Assembly: GCA_963556255.1 (NCBI GenBank)
Contig: OY744613.1
Span: 52,056,949 to 52,120,948, forward strand
DNA length: 64,000 nt
Direction of reading: 5' to 3'
DNA from: Allolobophora icterica
Lineage: Eukaryota > Annelida > Clitellata > Crassiclitellata > Lumbricidae
Position numbers and translations under genes: made by a program. Every line of letters begins with the position of its first letter. Position 1 is the stretch's first letter. The notes under the pieces are model-generated. The model was given only the letters and a program-made list of their open reading frames with translations, did no database searches and was not told the DNA's origin. Shown here piece after piece: positions 1 to 9,311 of this stretch.

Positions 1-801
1 AGAACACATTCAGGAGAAAAACCATACAAGTGTCACCTATGCCACAAATCATTTGCAGACAGTGGTCATTTCCAAGAACATGTGAGAACCCACACAGGAG
101 AGAAACTCCAGAAATGTGAACTATGCCAGAAATTATTTACATGTGAGACTAGTTTGATGAAGCACAATTTGCAGGCTCACGCTGAAAAGGAACCACATAA
201 ACGCGATTTCTGTTCCAAGGATTATACATTTCACCATGACATACTAAGACATTTGTTAACCCATACTGAAGATACTCTGTGCAAAGACAAGCTATGTGAC
301 AAATGGCTTGAAGATTCATATTCTGATGTTCTGGATGAATACGTGAGCAGTCACAATAAGGAGAGGACATACAGAGGTGAATTATTCCACACAGAAACTG
401 GGATTGTAGATAATCTGTGTGGCCATGACACAAACTGCACAGGAGAAATACAAGACGCTGAAGATGTAGGAAATGAAAGACCATTTATATCCAATAATAA
501 ACCTTTTCTAGTGAAAACATACGGATGTGGATTCTGTGGTGAAATGTTTGAGAAAGAAACAGAATTTATTGAGCATTGTTTCCAGGTTTGTTGTTTTCCA
601 GTGGAAGGTGACTTTGCAGCATTATTTAAGGATGAGAAGCCTTTTCTAGTGAAACCATTCGGATGTGGAATCTGTGATGAAATGTTTGAAATGGAAACAG
701 AATTTATAGAGCATTGTTATCAGGTTTGTTGTTTTCAAGTGGCAGGTGACTTTGCAGCGTTATTTGATGATAAGAAACAAAATACATTACTTTATGAATA
801 A
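1..801 (+). CDS. C2H2 zinc-finger protein, 5'-truncated by the window (gene A)
   Basis: The frame is open from base 1 to a TAA at 799-801 (266 residues). The first ATG, at 82, lies inside a finger, so the true start is outside the window. Two regular C2H2 fingers (bases about 31-150) are followed by one that has lost its first zinc cysteine (Cys to Arg, around 205). A finger-free acidic tail of about 80 residues follows, with the D-V-L-D-E-Y signature shared only with genes E and F. Then come two head-to-tail copies of the family C-terminal box (502-630 and 640-765), each with C-x2-C-x12-H-x4-C spacing; every other gene here has one. An AATAAA overlaps the stop (797-802). Expected role: nuclear sequence-specific DNA binding. 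The zinc-finger call is certain; target and partners are unknown. Confidence 0.93.
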   Translation, partial: RTHSGEKPYKCHLCHKSFADSGHFQEHVRTHTGEKLQKCELCQKLFTCETSLMKHNLQAHAEKEPHKRDFCSKDYTFHHDILRHLLTHTEDTLCKDKLCDKWLEDSYSDVLDEYVSSHNKERTYRGELFHTETGIVDNLCGHDTNCTGEIQDAEDVGNERPFISNNKPFLVKTYGCGFCGEMFEKETEFIEHCFQVCCFPVEGDFAALFKDEKPFLVKPFGCGICDEMFEMETEFIEHCYQVCCFQVAGDFAALFDDKKQNTLLYE

Positions 802-1045
802 AAATAGTTTCCAGATAAAACAACTTATGAATTCTCACATATGTAGCAAGATTGCAGAAGTGCAGAAACTGAACCCTTATTTTTCTCTTCAGGAATTTAC
901 TGTAAAACTATTGTTTGTATCATTTGCTATTTTAGGAGATTAAACATTATGAATTGGGGTTACAAGTGTTGAAAGGTAACACTGGTTTTTAAATGAGAGT
1001 GTATGCATGTATATATATTAAAATGTATATATTTAACAGTTTGTA
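802..1045 (+). other. 3' block conserved among genes A, E and F
   Basis: The sequence after the stop (a run ending in TTTGCTATTTTAGGAGA, then a TA-rich stretch) is repeated with little change after gene F (38930-39180) and in part after gene E (26880-27070). Conservation beyond the stop shows that the duplicated unit of this subfamily included its 3' UTR. Confidence 0.7.
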
Positions 1046-2222
1046 TTAATATTATTATATGTTTCTGTTTGAATACTGTCATTTTGGTTATGTTGAATGC
1101 ATAGGCGTAAATTTGTGGGAGGGGTACAAACTACAAGGGGTAACCGTACCCACACTTTTTGGCAATCAATATTTTTATTGTGCTTTCCCAGAGATCGCAG
1201 TCTTCCCCTTGCTTCGTGTATACATGTAAGAAATTGGTAACCCCACTTTTGATACCAAAGTTGCGCCTCTGTTTGAGTGAATGTGAATATATGTGAAACA
1301 GTGTTTTTTTTCTCATTATTCAAACGGGGTTGAGGGTTGGGAGGGGTCTCAATAAACACTGAAAACAGTTTAACACTTAAATTAAATAAAAATAAAAAAA
1401 ATATTGTTTTTATTAAAATAAATAAATTATTTTTTAGAACCTGAAAAATGGTGCCGGAACGCCGTTCCGGCGCGTTCCGGATGAAAAATGCACTCTATAT
1501 ATATGTATAAATATATTAGGGTGCCACTCAATGTTATGTAAAAAATAAAAGTTCAGCATATTCCAGGTCCCACCCCTCATTCTGTTCTCTTTATGATGCT
1601 TAGTAACTGTGCCAAGTTTAATTGAGATATCTGAATATTTACTGGTAGCTCAATGTGCTCACATTTTTAATATTATGCACGTTTGTCGCGATAAAATGTA
1701 TTTTTTTATTCAAATTTTCTTCACCAGAGTAAATGAATTCGTGAATGAGTAGCCGAGTATTGTTGTAATGTTAATGTCCCTCCAATGATAGTGTTCTTGA
1801 AATTCATATTCTTTTCTGCATATACTCATTACTGAGCTGCAGACTGAGAGAGAGAACGGAAGATATGGTGCTCATGGGCGCCCGCACGTTGGGGCAAGGG
1901 GGGAGCACTTGCCACCCCCCTGGATTCTGAATCAAAATATGTAAAATTAAGAATATTATTAATTTTAAATAATTAAATTTAGTTATTCTGACATTTCGTT
2001 TGCTTGCTTGGTGATTTATACAAAGGTGCAGTTATACATTGAAGTAAAGACACCGGATCTTAAGTTAAACAACATGACATTGATTAATTATTACGGCGTA
2101 GTGACCAGAAAGGATTATGTTTGGCATATCTTAATTTGTTGCTCCTGTGCATAGGATAGTGTCTGGTATAGAAATTTTGTTTTTGGTATGCTGCCTAACT
2201 TTGCCGCCATGGCTCTGAAGTT
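1046..2222. other. non-coding spacer with small repeat scraps
   Basis: No coding signal is convincing. A GC-rich inverted stretch (about 1452-1482, GGAACGCCGTTCC core) and a solitary MITE-like end near 1874 (CATGGGCGCCCGC, seen again inverted near 7720) stand out from the AT-rich surroundings. No partner end or target duplication could be assigned to either. Confidence 0.4.
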
Positions 2223-2230
2223 ATTCCAAT

Positions 2231-4133
2231 CAATGTTCCCTCTAAGCTGCGCGCGTGCGCGCGCGCGCACGGCATTTCAAACTAGCGCGCACAACATTTC
2301 CTCCTGGCGCACAAACTTCGTGAGCTCTAATTTTTATTTCCGATGTTAAATTTTGCCCATTGTTCCAGCTGACGACATATTTAGCCTACGATGCTCAAAA
2401 GGCCAAACAAGGCTTGTGTTAAGAAATGTCTCCCCGTGTAGATCTCTGCACTATTATAGCCTGTATAGGTCGCACGCTTCATGATAGGAGTCAGGACCTA
2501 ATTGATACAGACAGCCACAGGTGTTCGTATGTGTGGGGTCTGTCTAAGTCACCCGATGTGTCAGAGTAGTGGACCCACAGAAGAAGCGACACTCAGTTGT
2601 ACACACCAATATGCAGCCAGGCATGATTCGGAAGCTTACAACAGCTGCATACCCTTCTACGGCAGATCACTCACCTCTGACCCATGACCGAGGGTGTTCG
2701 AAATAATACCAACCTCGATCGTTCGTCTCTCTTTCGCTGTCTCATTCGCTCTCTCTGGTTTCTCTCACTCTGTCTCTGTAGCAGTCTGTCTCTGTCTCCC
2801 TCTACAAAGCCATGTGACCTGTACACACTACATATGACTGCAGATTTCCAGAATATGAAATACTCAAATGGAAAGTGAGCTATGCCTGTTGGCAGACACA
2901 CAAAGTTATGATTTTGGGCAAACCGAGATTGCTAGATTAGCAGTGAAATACTGTAAACTGCTTGACAAATCTGGCGACGAATACGAGAAGCAGGCTTGCA
3001 AGCAGTATCGTGACTTTAAATATATTGCAATCGAAAACTTTAAGGTAGGAATTTTCAAGATATTTGCCGATCCATCTAGCATGCAGTGTGAACGTGGCTT
3101 CAGCCTTATGAATGCAACGAAGACAAAATGCGTAATCGACTTCAGGTTGACCGCCTAGACTGTGTAGGCTAATCAGAATTAAGATTTTTGTTCTGGTGAA
3201 ACAAATTGACCTGGATCATGTGTAGGCCATGCTTTTTAGCAATCTCACAAAGACAGACGCGAGAAAATCGAAGCTTAATTTTTGGCCTTTTTATAGCCTA
3301 CCCTCAAGGATTTTATAGCCTTTTACAGAAGTGAAGTAATTGTTTAGGAAACAATTTGAACCATGTATACGCTGGTAATGCAATCGTAGAAAGTAGCATT
3401 GTGAATCGATTAATCTTATAATTTTAGTTGCTATGTTGAATGCGTCATTGGATGATTGACCGGGCATATAAGCACACAACTTGAAGACGTTGTGTTTGTC
3501 AGTTACATTTGTTCATGTAATCATCAATTTGAAATGTGTCTACAGGCTATATGTAGGCCTAATTCCGTAATAATTATAAACCAATCTATTACAATGTTGT
3601 CACATTCACATAAATGCTACTTATAATTACTTACTTCAACTTGACTTAAGCCTTTTTCGTTTTATATGATGCGATTTTCTAGGCTTTTAATGTAAGTCTT
3701 CTGGTGAAAATGGAGGAACAATCCTGTCTAAACGCCTTTGCTACCCCCAAATGCCCACCACGCCCACGCCACCTTCACGAGGTAACCCCACTAGGAGCAA
3801 AGAGCGCAGTGGACGACCGAGTCCTCGCCGATATAATCGAGTCCCGCGAGATAAGCAGTCTGAAAGAAGGACGATGGAGGACATCAACGCAGAAGATGGT
3901 GTCTCAGTAAAAACACCGATGGAAAGGCAACGAGAAACCACCTCCCTAAACTTCTCGAGTTGCATTTAGCCATTCGAAGTTAGAGCCTGCCCAGGGGCAG
4001 TGAACTTGAACACATGTACAACCTTGCACGTACAATATAGGGCCTATTTAGTAGGCCTTAAGGATCACAAAATGTTACTGCTCACGCGGCAGGCCAATGC
4101 GCGCACGGCGGAAAAAAATTAGAGGGAACATTG
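2231..4133. mobile_element. hAT-superfamily DNA transposon, decayed, with 8-bp target duplication
   Basis: The left end CAATGTTCCCTCTAA is matched in inverse at the right end (TTAGAGGGAACATTG, 4119-4133). Both ends are flanked by the same 8-bp sequence ATTCCAAT (2223-2230 and 4134-4141), the duplication length of hAT elements. GC-rich subterminal tracts rich in GCGCGC lie inside both ends. The body keeps only a piece of transposase (2868-3158), so the copy is non-autonomous. Ends and target duplication are read directly; the superfamily rests on duplication length plus the transposase fragment. Confidence 0.9.
2868..3158 (+). pseudogene. hAT transposase C-terminal dimerisation region, fragment
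   Basis: A short frame ends in the motif D-P-S-S-M-Q-C-E-R-G-F-S-L-M-N-x-x-K-T-K, typical of the hATC dimerisation region of hAT transposases. The catalytic region upstream is missing, and the length of about 95 residues compares with 500 to 700 for complete members. It lies inside the hAT element whose ends are at 2231 and 4133, which supports the assignment. The ATG at 2868 is probably not a real start. Not functional as a transposase. Confidence 0.75.
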
Positions 4134-4164
4134 ATTCCAATATACCACATTATGCGACTATTGG

Positions 4165-5135
4165 GCTATAGTCCAGGCAATTTACAGTTGGACCAGGGAA
4201 AATTGCTTCAGAGGCTTTTTAAACGGTTTTCTGCTCAGAATCCGTTGCTGAATAACATATCCAAAATCGGACAAAAACGGTCAAGGGAACACCCAAAAAA
4301 ATAAATTTCAAAATGGCGGATTGAAGTTTCCTAAGAAATACTAATGATAATACCGCAACGGATAAAATCCGAATTAAACGGATTTGCATTTAGTCATGGG
4401 CAAGAGTGCTTCAGAAGCTTTTTAAACGGTTTCCTGCTCCGAAACCATTGCTCAATAACATATTCAAAATCGGACAAAATCGGCCCAGGGGAACATCCCA
4501 AAAAATTAGTTTAAATATGGTGGATTTGGGGTTTCCTCAGAAATACCAGTATTAATAGGGCCTAACAATAATTTGCAGTTAGACATATGCAAAAGTGCCT
4601 CAGAAGCTTTTTAAACGGTTTCCTCCTCAGAGACCATTGTTGAATAACATATTCAAAATTGGACAAAATCGGACCACGGGAACACTCCCAAAAATGAATT
4701 TCAAAATGGCGGATTGGCGATTTTCTAAGAAATAACAATAATACTACCAATAATAAATTATGCAGTTAGACCTGGGCGAAAGTACTTCAGAAGCTTTTTA
4801 AACGGTTTCCTGCTCAGAGACCATTGCTGAATGACATATCCAAAATCAGACAAAATCGAACCACGGGAACACACCCAAGAATGAATTTCAAAATGGCGGT
4901 TTTCTAAGAAATACCAATAATAATACCAATGATATGCAGTTAGACCTGGGCGAAAGTAATTCAGAAGCTTTTTAAACGGTTTCCTGCTCAGAGACCATTG
5001 CTGAATGACATATCGAAAATTGGACAAATCTGACCACGGGAACACCCCAAAAATGAATTTCAAAATGGTGGATTAGGGTACATAATAAATACCAAAAATA
5101 AGAGAGGTCTACCAATAATTTGCAGTTAGACATGG
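4165..5135. repeat. tandem repeat, five copies of about 174-203 bp
   Basis: The anchor GCTTTTTAAACGGTTT recurs at 4214, 4417, 4606, 4793 and 4967, giving spacings of 203, 189, 187 and 174 bp. Each unit continues with a shared GGACAAAATCGG core and an AAAATGG(C/T)GGATT stretch. Variation in unit length comes from a CCAATAATA-type run. Open frames on the minus strand here only echo the repeat. Confidence 0.9.
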
Positions 5136-5370
5136 GCAAACTCACCAACCAAACTCATCAAACTCACTAAACTCACAAGCCAAACTCACCTGCCTGAGCA
5201 AAATCACTAACCAAACTCACCAAACTCACCGATCAAACTCACCAGCCAAACTCACCAAACTCACCAAACTCACCAGTCACCAAACTCACCAACCAAACTC
5301 ACCAAACTCACCAACCTAACTCACAAAACTCACCACACTCAACAAACTCACCAAATTCACCAACCAAACT
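5136..5370. repeat. CTCACCAAA minisatellite
   Basis: Short units of the type AAACTCACC(AA/AGC) are repeated imperfectly for about 230 bp, directly abutting the longer tandem repeat. No coding content. Confidence 0.85.
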
Positions 5371-5780
5371 CAACATTGTTGACTCTCGTGCACACTAGAA
5401 ACAACTCAAAAAAGGAGGCACTATTTTAACGCCTTTTTCAGTAAGGTATTTGCCATGGTTTTCACCTGCGAAAGTAGAGGAAACTTCAATTGCTCGGCGG
5501 CAAAGTTAGATGCAATAAATTTGATGCAATCTTTCTTCCACACTTATGTTTTAGGTCTGGAGCAACCTTTCTGGTTGTGCCAAAGTTCATTTTAAACCAA
5601 AACATATTTCTTGCTATGCCCTATTAATTATAGTAGTGACGGCCGGTTTGACACTGCTGACCCGAGAAACCGGGGCATAAGGGCTGACCACATAGCGGGG
5701 AAAGTTAATTCGACATCAGGTCCTGATATTAGAGGTCCATAGGTTACGGGAAGTGACTGAGAGCACAAAGGTATGCGTGT
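5371..5780. other. non-coding spacer
   Basis: I see no coding frame, terminal repeats or RNA gene in this stretch. Confidence 0.4.
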
Positions 5781-6772
5781 TTAACCCTCAATGGGCCCAT
5801 GTCAGGAAGTTGCGTCCCAGGGCCTTGGGGTTCAAACTGCACCCCTATTTGTTTGAGAATATAAATCAAGGATACGCTCTGTCTACCGGTAATCGAATAC
5901 CATGTATTTTATATAAACATACTGTTCAATGTTTTCTCCAAATGACATATCTAAATCGTTCAGTTACATACATTTGTCACACAGTACATTTGATATATTG
6001 ACAGAGTGTGCCGGACAAGCAGGCCTACAACACTAATCGCAGAATTTGCGCGTCTTCCTGTCAAACTCGCGCGGGCACAGATGACAACGTCCTTGTGTCC
6101 TCTTCACTTTAGATGGTATCTCAGTTCCTGCTTCGAAACCACGGCGTGCTCCACGTGTTCCTCTTGTAATTCCTCTTGTCTTCCTATAAGTGGCTCGGCA
6201 AGAGACTCCCCGAGACTGACGATGAATTGGCGACGGCGTATCGCTTTGGACGACTTGTTCCAGTCAGGGTATCAGAGGCAGTACCAACTTCAGGCAATTA
6301 ATCTCCATCTTCACTATCATCGGCATCACCTTCAGCTACACTGTCTTCATCAACTTCTGTATCCTCTTCCATAATCAGTCGAAGAGCTTCAGCTGTGGAA
6401 TACATAGCCATGGTGTTATTTATTTTCTAATGCTTGAAATGTAAGCACAACAAAATGGCTGACTTCTAAAAAGGTCAAACTAATATCAGGAAGTGTTCTA
6501 AAATATAATAACATAACAAATTATTGCAGTAATTAGCACCAATTACCTGAATGTGTTCATCATATCAACGTCATAATTTGGGGGTGCAAATTGTACCCCC
6601 GATGAACCTGTGCTGGCAAAAATTGACGTCAACTCTTTTTTTTTATCGTTTTATGCATGACTATAAGAAAAATGGTACACTTAGGCCTACAATGTCCTAG
6701 AAGATAACTGCTGAAATTTTAATAATAACACGTGAGTAGCCATAGAAACGACCAGGAACCATTGAGGGTTAA
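5781..6772 (-). mobile_element. piggyBac-like element 1, internally deleted
   Basis: TTAA at 5781-5784 and 6769-6772 is the piggyBac target duplication, and TTAACCCTCAATGG is inverted exactly at the right end. Imperfect palindromes of the form GGGGT...ACCCC lie inside (5827-5845 and 6580-6600). The interior holds the start and end of a transposase with the middle missing, both on the minus strand. Confidence 0.88.
6010..6411 (-). pseudogene. piggyBac transposase relic: acidic N-terminus joined to the Cys-rich C-terminus
   Basis: From an ATG at 6411 (minus) a 37-residue frame reads MAMYSTAEALRLIM followed by an acidic run, as at the N-terminus of piggyBac transposases, and stops at 6298-6300. 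Directly beyond, the minus strand encodes an F-I-V-S-L-G-E-S-L-A-type helix and, after a frameshift, a GRCHLCP...DRKTRKFCD(stop)C...C-x2-H pattern that matches the zinc-binding Cys-rich domain at the end of the family. The DDD catalytic core, some 400 residues in intact members, is gone. The ORFs on the plus strand over this interval are spurious. Confidence 0.8.
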
Positions 6773-7960
6773 GCTGTTGGGGAGGAGAATATTTGCACAT
6801 GTGCATACATGTATATGGTACATCAATTAAATACATAATTTGGGGTTGAAAACCAGTTGGGATAGTTTGACACTTCAACAGGCTGATATTATATGCTGAT
6901 AAGATAAGACAAGTGGGAAGGGAGACAGCGTGGTGGCTTCGTTCTTTGTCTAACTATTGGCCATTGGCTATTAGTGGCTAGTGGCCATTATGACTCCCAC
7001 GACCTTGGATCGGGCGCAGAGTTCTATTTACATCTCCCTGAATGGATCCAAGTGACTACACTGGGCCAATAAATTAGGCTACAGCATGAACCCAGAGCCG
7101 TAGCACTTAGCAAGCCTACTGGAAGGTCAGATAAATTTATATAGGCGATACATTATATTCACCATACCGTTGACTTGTTACATTTACTTTAAAATTATTC
7201 TGCAACAGTAAAAGGCATTAATCTTTGCCGCAAATCTCAGCATTGGAGGGTTTATAGACATAACTTGTGGACACCACGCTCTGTGATATTACCAGTACAT
7301 TTAGGCTACCGGCAACAGCAACATTTGTAGTGGTGAGTAACAATTTTGAATATGCACAACTTGTATTCTAAAACAAATGCATATGCACGTGGTAAGAAGT
7401 ATACATTTTTGTGAATTATTGTCTACAGTAACTATTATTATGTTGCAGTGTTGATTTTCAACTATTACACAAATCTATCTTTAAATCCGTTCTCTTAGCA
7501 CTCAAATTAGCAGGTTCCTTCCGTTTAGCTTTAGGCCTACAAAAGCTCTCTAGAATTTGGAGTTTATCATTACGACTTCTTACAAAGTATGCCCATTAAC
7601 ATTCGTCCATATTCTAATATGGGCCCTCATGGGTCCCACATGGAAATATGGGCAGGCTTTCTGCTCCCTTGAAAATTTTTGTGCTACATGGTTGTGCCCC
7701 CCCCTGCAGAAATTTCTGCGGGCGCCCATGATTTCTGCAATGAAAATATTGAGCTTCCACTCGCAGGTAGGCCTATAGCTTTTTAATCGCACAAAATGCA
7801 AAGGCTACACTGACCCTAAGCCCTGAGTATTTATGAACTGCTGTTTTATGTTGGGATTTGGGAATATGCGGCCTTTAAGAAGTTTCAGTATAAGTTTACA
7901 TAACTGTAAACTGAAAATTTTGAAAGCTCTACGGCTTAGCGAAAAGCAGCCTACAGTCTT
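6773..7960. other. non-coding spacer with one possible MITE scrap
   Basis: No gene is supported. Near 7618-7735 a stretch bounded by ATGGGCCC and GGGCGCCCAT looks like a hAT-type MITE, but the flanking 8-bp sequences do not match, so it is not called as an element. Confidence 0.4.
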
Positions 7961-9311
7961 CTAATAATGCGCCGAAACCAATCGGTAGAGGACACGAGAG
8001 ATATCAACATAATTCAACATCACTGTAAGCATTTTCTTTACCAATGTACGCCATTTCGACAACTCAACAGTATAATAAGAAATTTAATTCTTGTGCTGGT
8101 AATACGTTCGAATTACCTTAATATTTCATACCATCTATAATACAAGTGTATCTTTTACGTTTGTTTCTTATTAAATATTTTATGTTTGGGGTACAACATG
8201 TGTCAGTTCTAGTTTAGCCAGATTGTCAAGTTGAAATCGTACTCTGTAAGTTTGTTCCAGAATCATACACGACAAAATAATTGTGATTACTGCGACAGAA
8301 TGATAATAAACGTTTTAATACTTTGCGTGAAATCACTGGGTAGTAATGCGAAGGGTCATAGAAATAATGGTAATCCTGGGTTTTAGCGTCGGAAACTATT
8401 TACATTGCATGAGCGATGAAAACGTTTCACAGTTAAACTCAAACAAGAAGTTGGAAGATTGATGAAAATATCAATGAAACTAGAAGCCGGATGATCGATT
8501 AAAATATTACATAGTTAAAGTCAAACTAGAAGTTGGAATTGCGATGAAAATATATTGTTTTAGTGCCGATATTATTCCCGTGTATGACCGATGAAAACAT
8601 TTTATAGTAAAACTCGAACTAGAAGTTGGAAGATTGACGAAAATATTCACGAAACTAGAAGCTGGATAATCGATTAAAATATAACTGAAACTAGAAGTTG
8701 GATGAACGATGATTATTTATTGTATATTGTATTAATCGTTTCAATGTAAATAGTTTCCGACGCTAAAACCCAGGATTACCGAAATAATATCGTCGCGAGA
8801 AACATATATTTTACATTTAAGTGTATAGACAAACTTAGAATTATGTGAAGTTTTTTTCAGCGCAGCAGCTAGTTTGAGGCTTCCAGATGTAGTGCAGTTT
8901 GAATGTTTTGGTAATATTGTCGCCGCAAAGAAATAAGTTATAATATTGAATTTTAAAATTGAAAAGCCTCCAGTGGTTAAAAATCAGCAACAATTTGCAC
9001 AGATGTTGTAATGTTCTTAGCAATGCTATAAATTATGTCTACATGACAACAATAATAATTCTTCTTCCATTGACAGGCGTGAAAGCCTGATTTCTAGAAG
9101 AGTTTGAGAGATAATTTGAATGATCACATCAAGAGAATTAAAGAAAAAAAACAAAGAAAAATGATTAGGACCTACAACTTCAGCAACTTTTGCTTCACAG
9201 TGGACTTAAACAAAACCTAAAACTTTTCCATTACAAAAGATAAAGAACTTGTGAATGTGAATGTGATAGAAAGACTTGCTAATTTATGAAATAAGAATTT
9301 ACAAATCCCAA
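7961..9311 (+). promoter_or_regulatory. conserved 5' block of gene B (upstream region and likely 5' UTR)
   Basis: This block recurs upstream of genes C (about 17030-18052), G (43690-44930) and I (53150-54272), including a GCGAAGGGT-A-TAGAAATAAT segment and a later AAGTGTTGTAATGTTCTTAG-like segment. A pyrimidine-rich run ending CTTCCATTGACAG (B: about 9063-9076) is kept in all four and looks like a 3' splice site leading into the exon that carries the coding frame. An upstream non-coding exon is therefore likely. In gene B alone the block is split by a MITE (8369-8780). Confidence 0.6.
8369..8780. mobile_element. 412-bp MITE with 39-bp perfect terminal inverted repeats
   Basis: The left end (8369-8407, beginning GGTAATCCTGGGTTTTAGCG) is repeated exactly in inverse at 8742-8780. 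The 8-bp target duplication GAAATAAT lies at 8361-8368 and 8781-8788. The paralogous blocks of genes C, G and I carry a single AGAAATAAT here, which confirms the empty site. The interior is a degenerate array of a roughly 33-bp unit containing AAACTAGAAG-TGGA and CGAT-AAAATAT. Confidence 0.93.

Noticed and set aside
2671..2901. Overlapping short ORFs on both strands at 2671-2901
   Set aside because: Both are rich in Ser/Arg from a CTCT-type low-complexity stretch within the hAT element.
3704..3969. Three overlapping short ORFs near the right end of the hAT element
   Set aside because: Pro/Arg/Ser-rich, in three frames at once and without a motif; could be a captured exon but nothing supports it.
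4562..5063. Minus-strand ORFs with repeated Y-V-I-Q-Q-W-S-L
   Set aside because: They echo the tandem repeat at 4165-5135 and change frame between units.
5136..5370. CRISPR-like array
   Set aside because: Units are 8-13 bp, contiguous and without unique spacers; a simple minisatellite in a eukaryotic genome.
6006..6374. Plus-strand ORF of 122 residues
   Set aside because: It is antisense to the piggyBac transposase relic, which has recognisable motifs on the minus strand.
7618..7735. Another hAT-type MITE
   Set aside because: The ends look alike, but no matching 8-bp flanks were found, and the border on the left is unclear.
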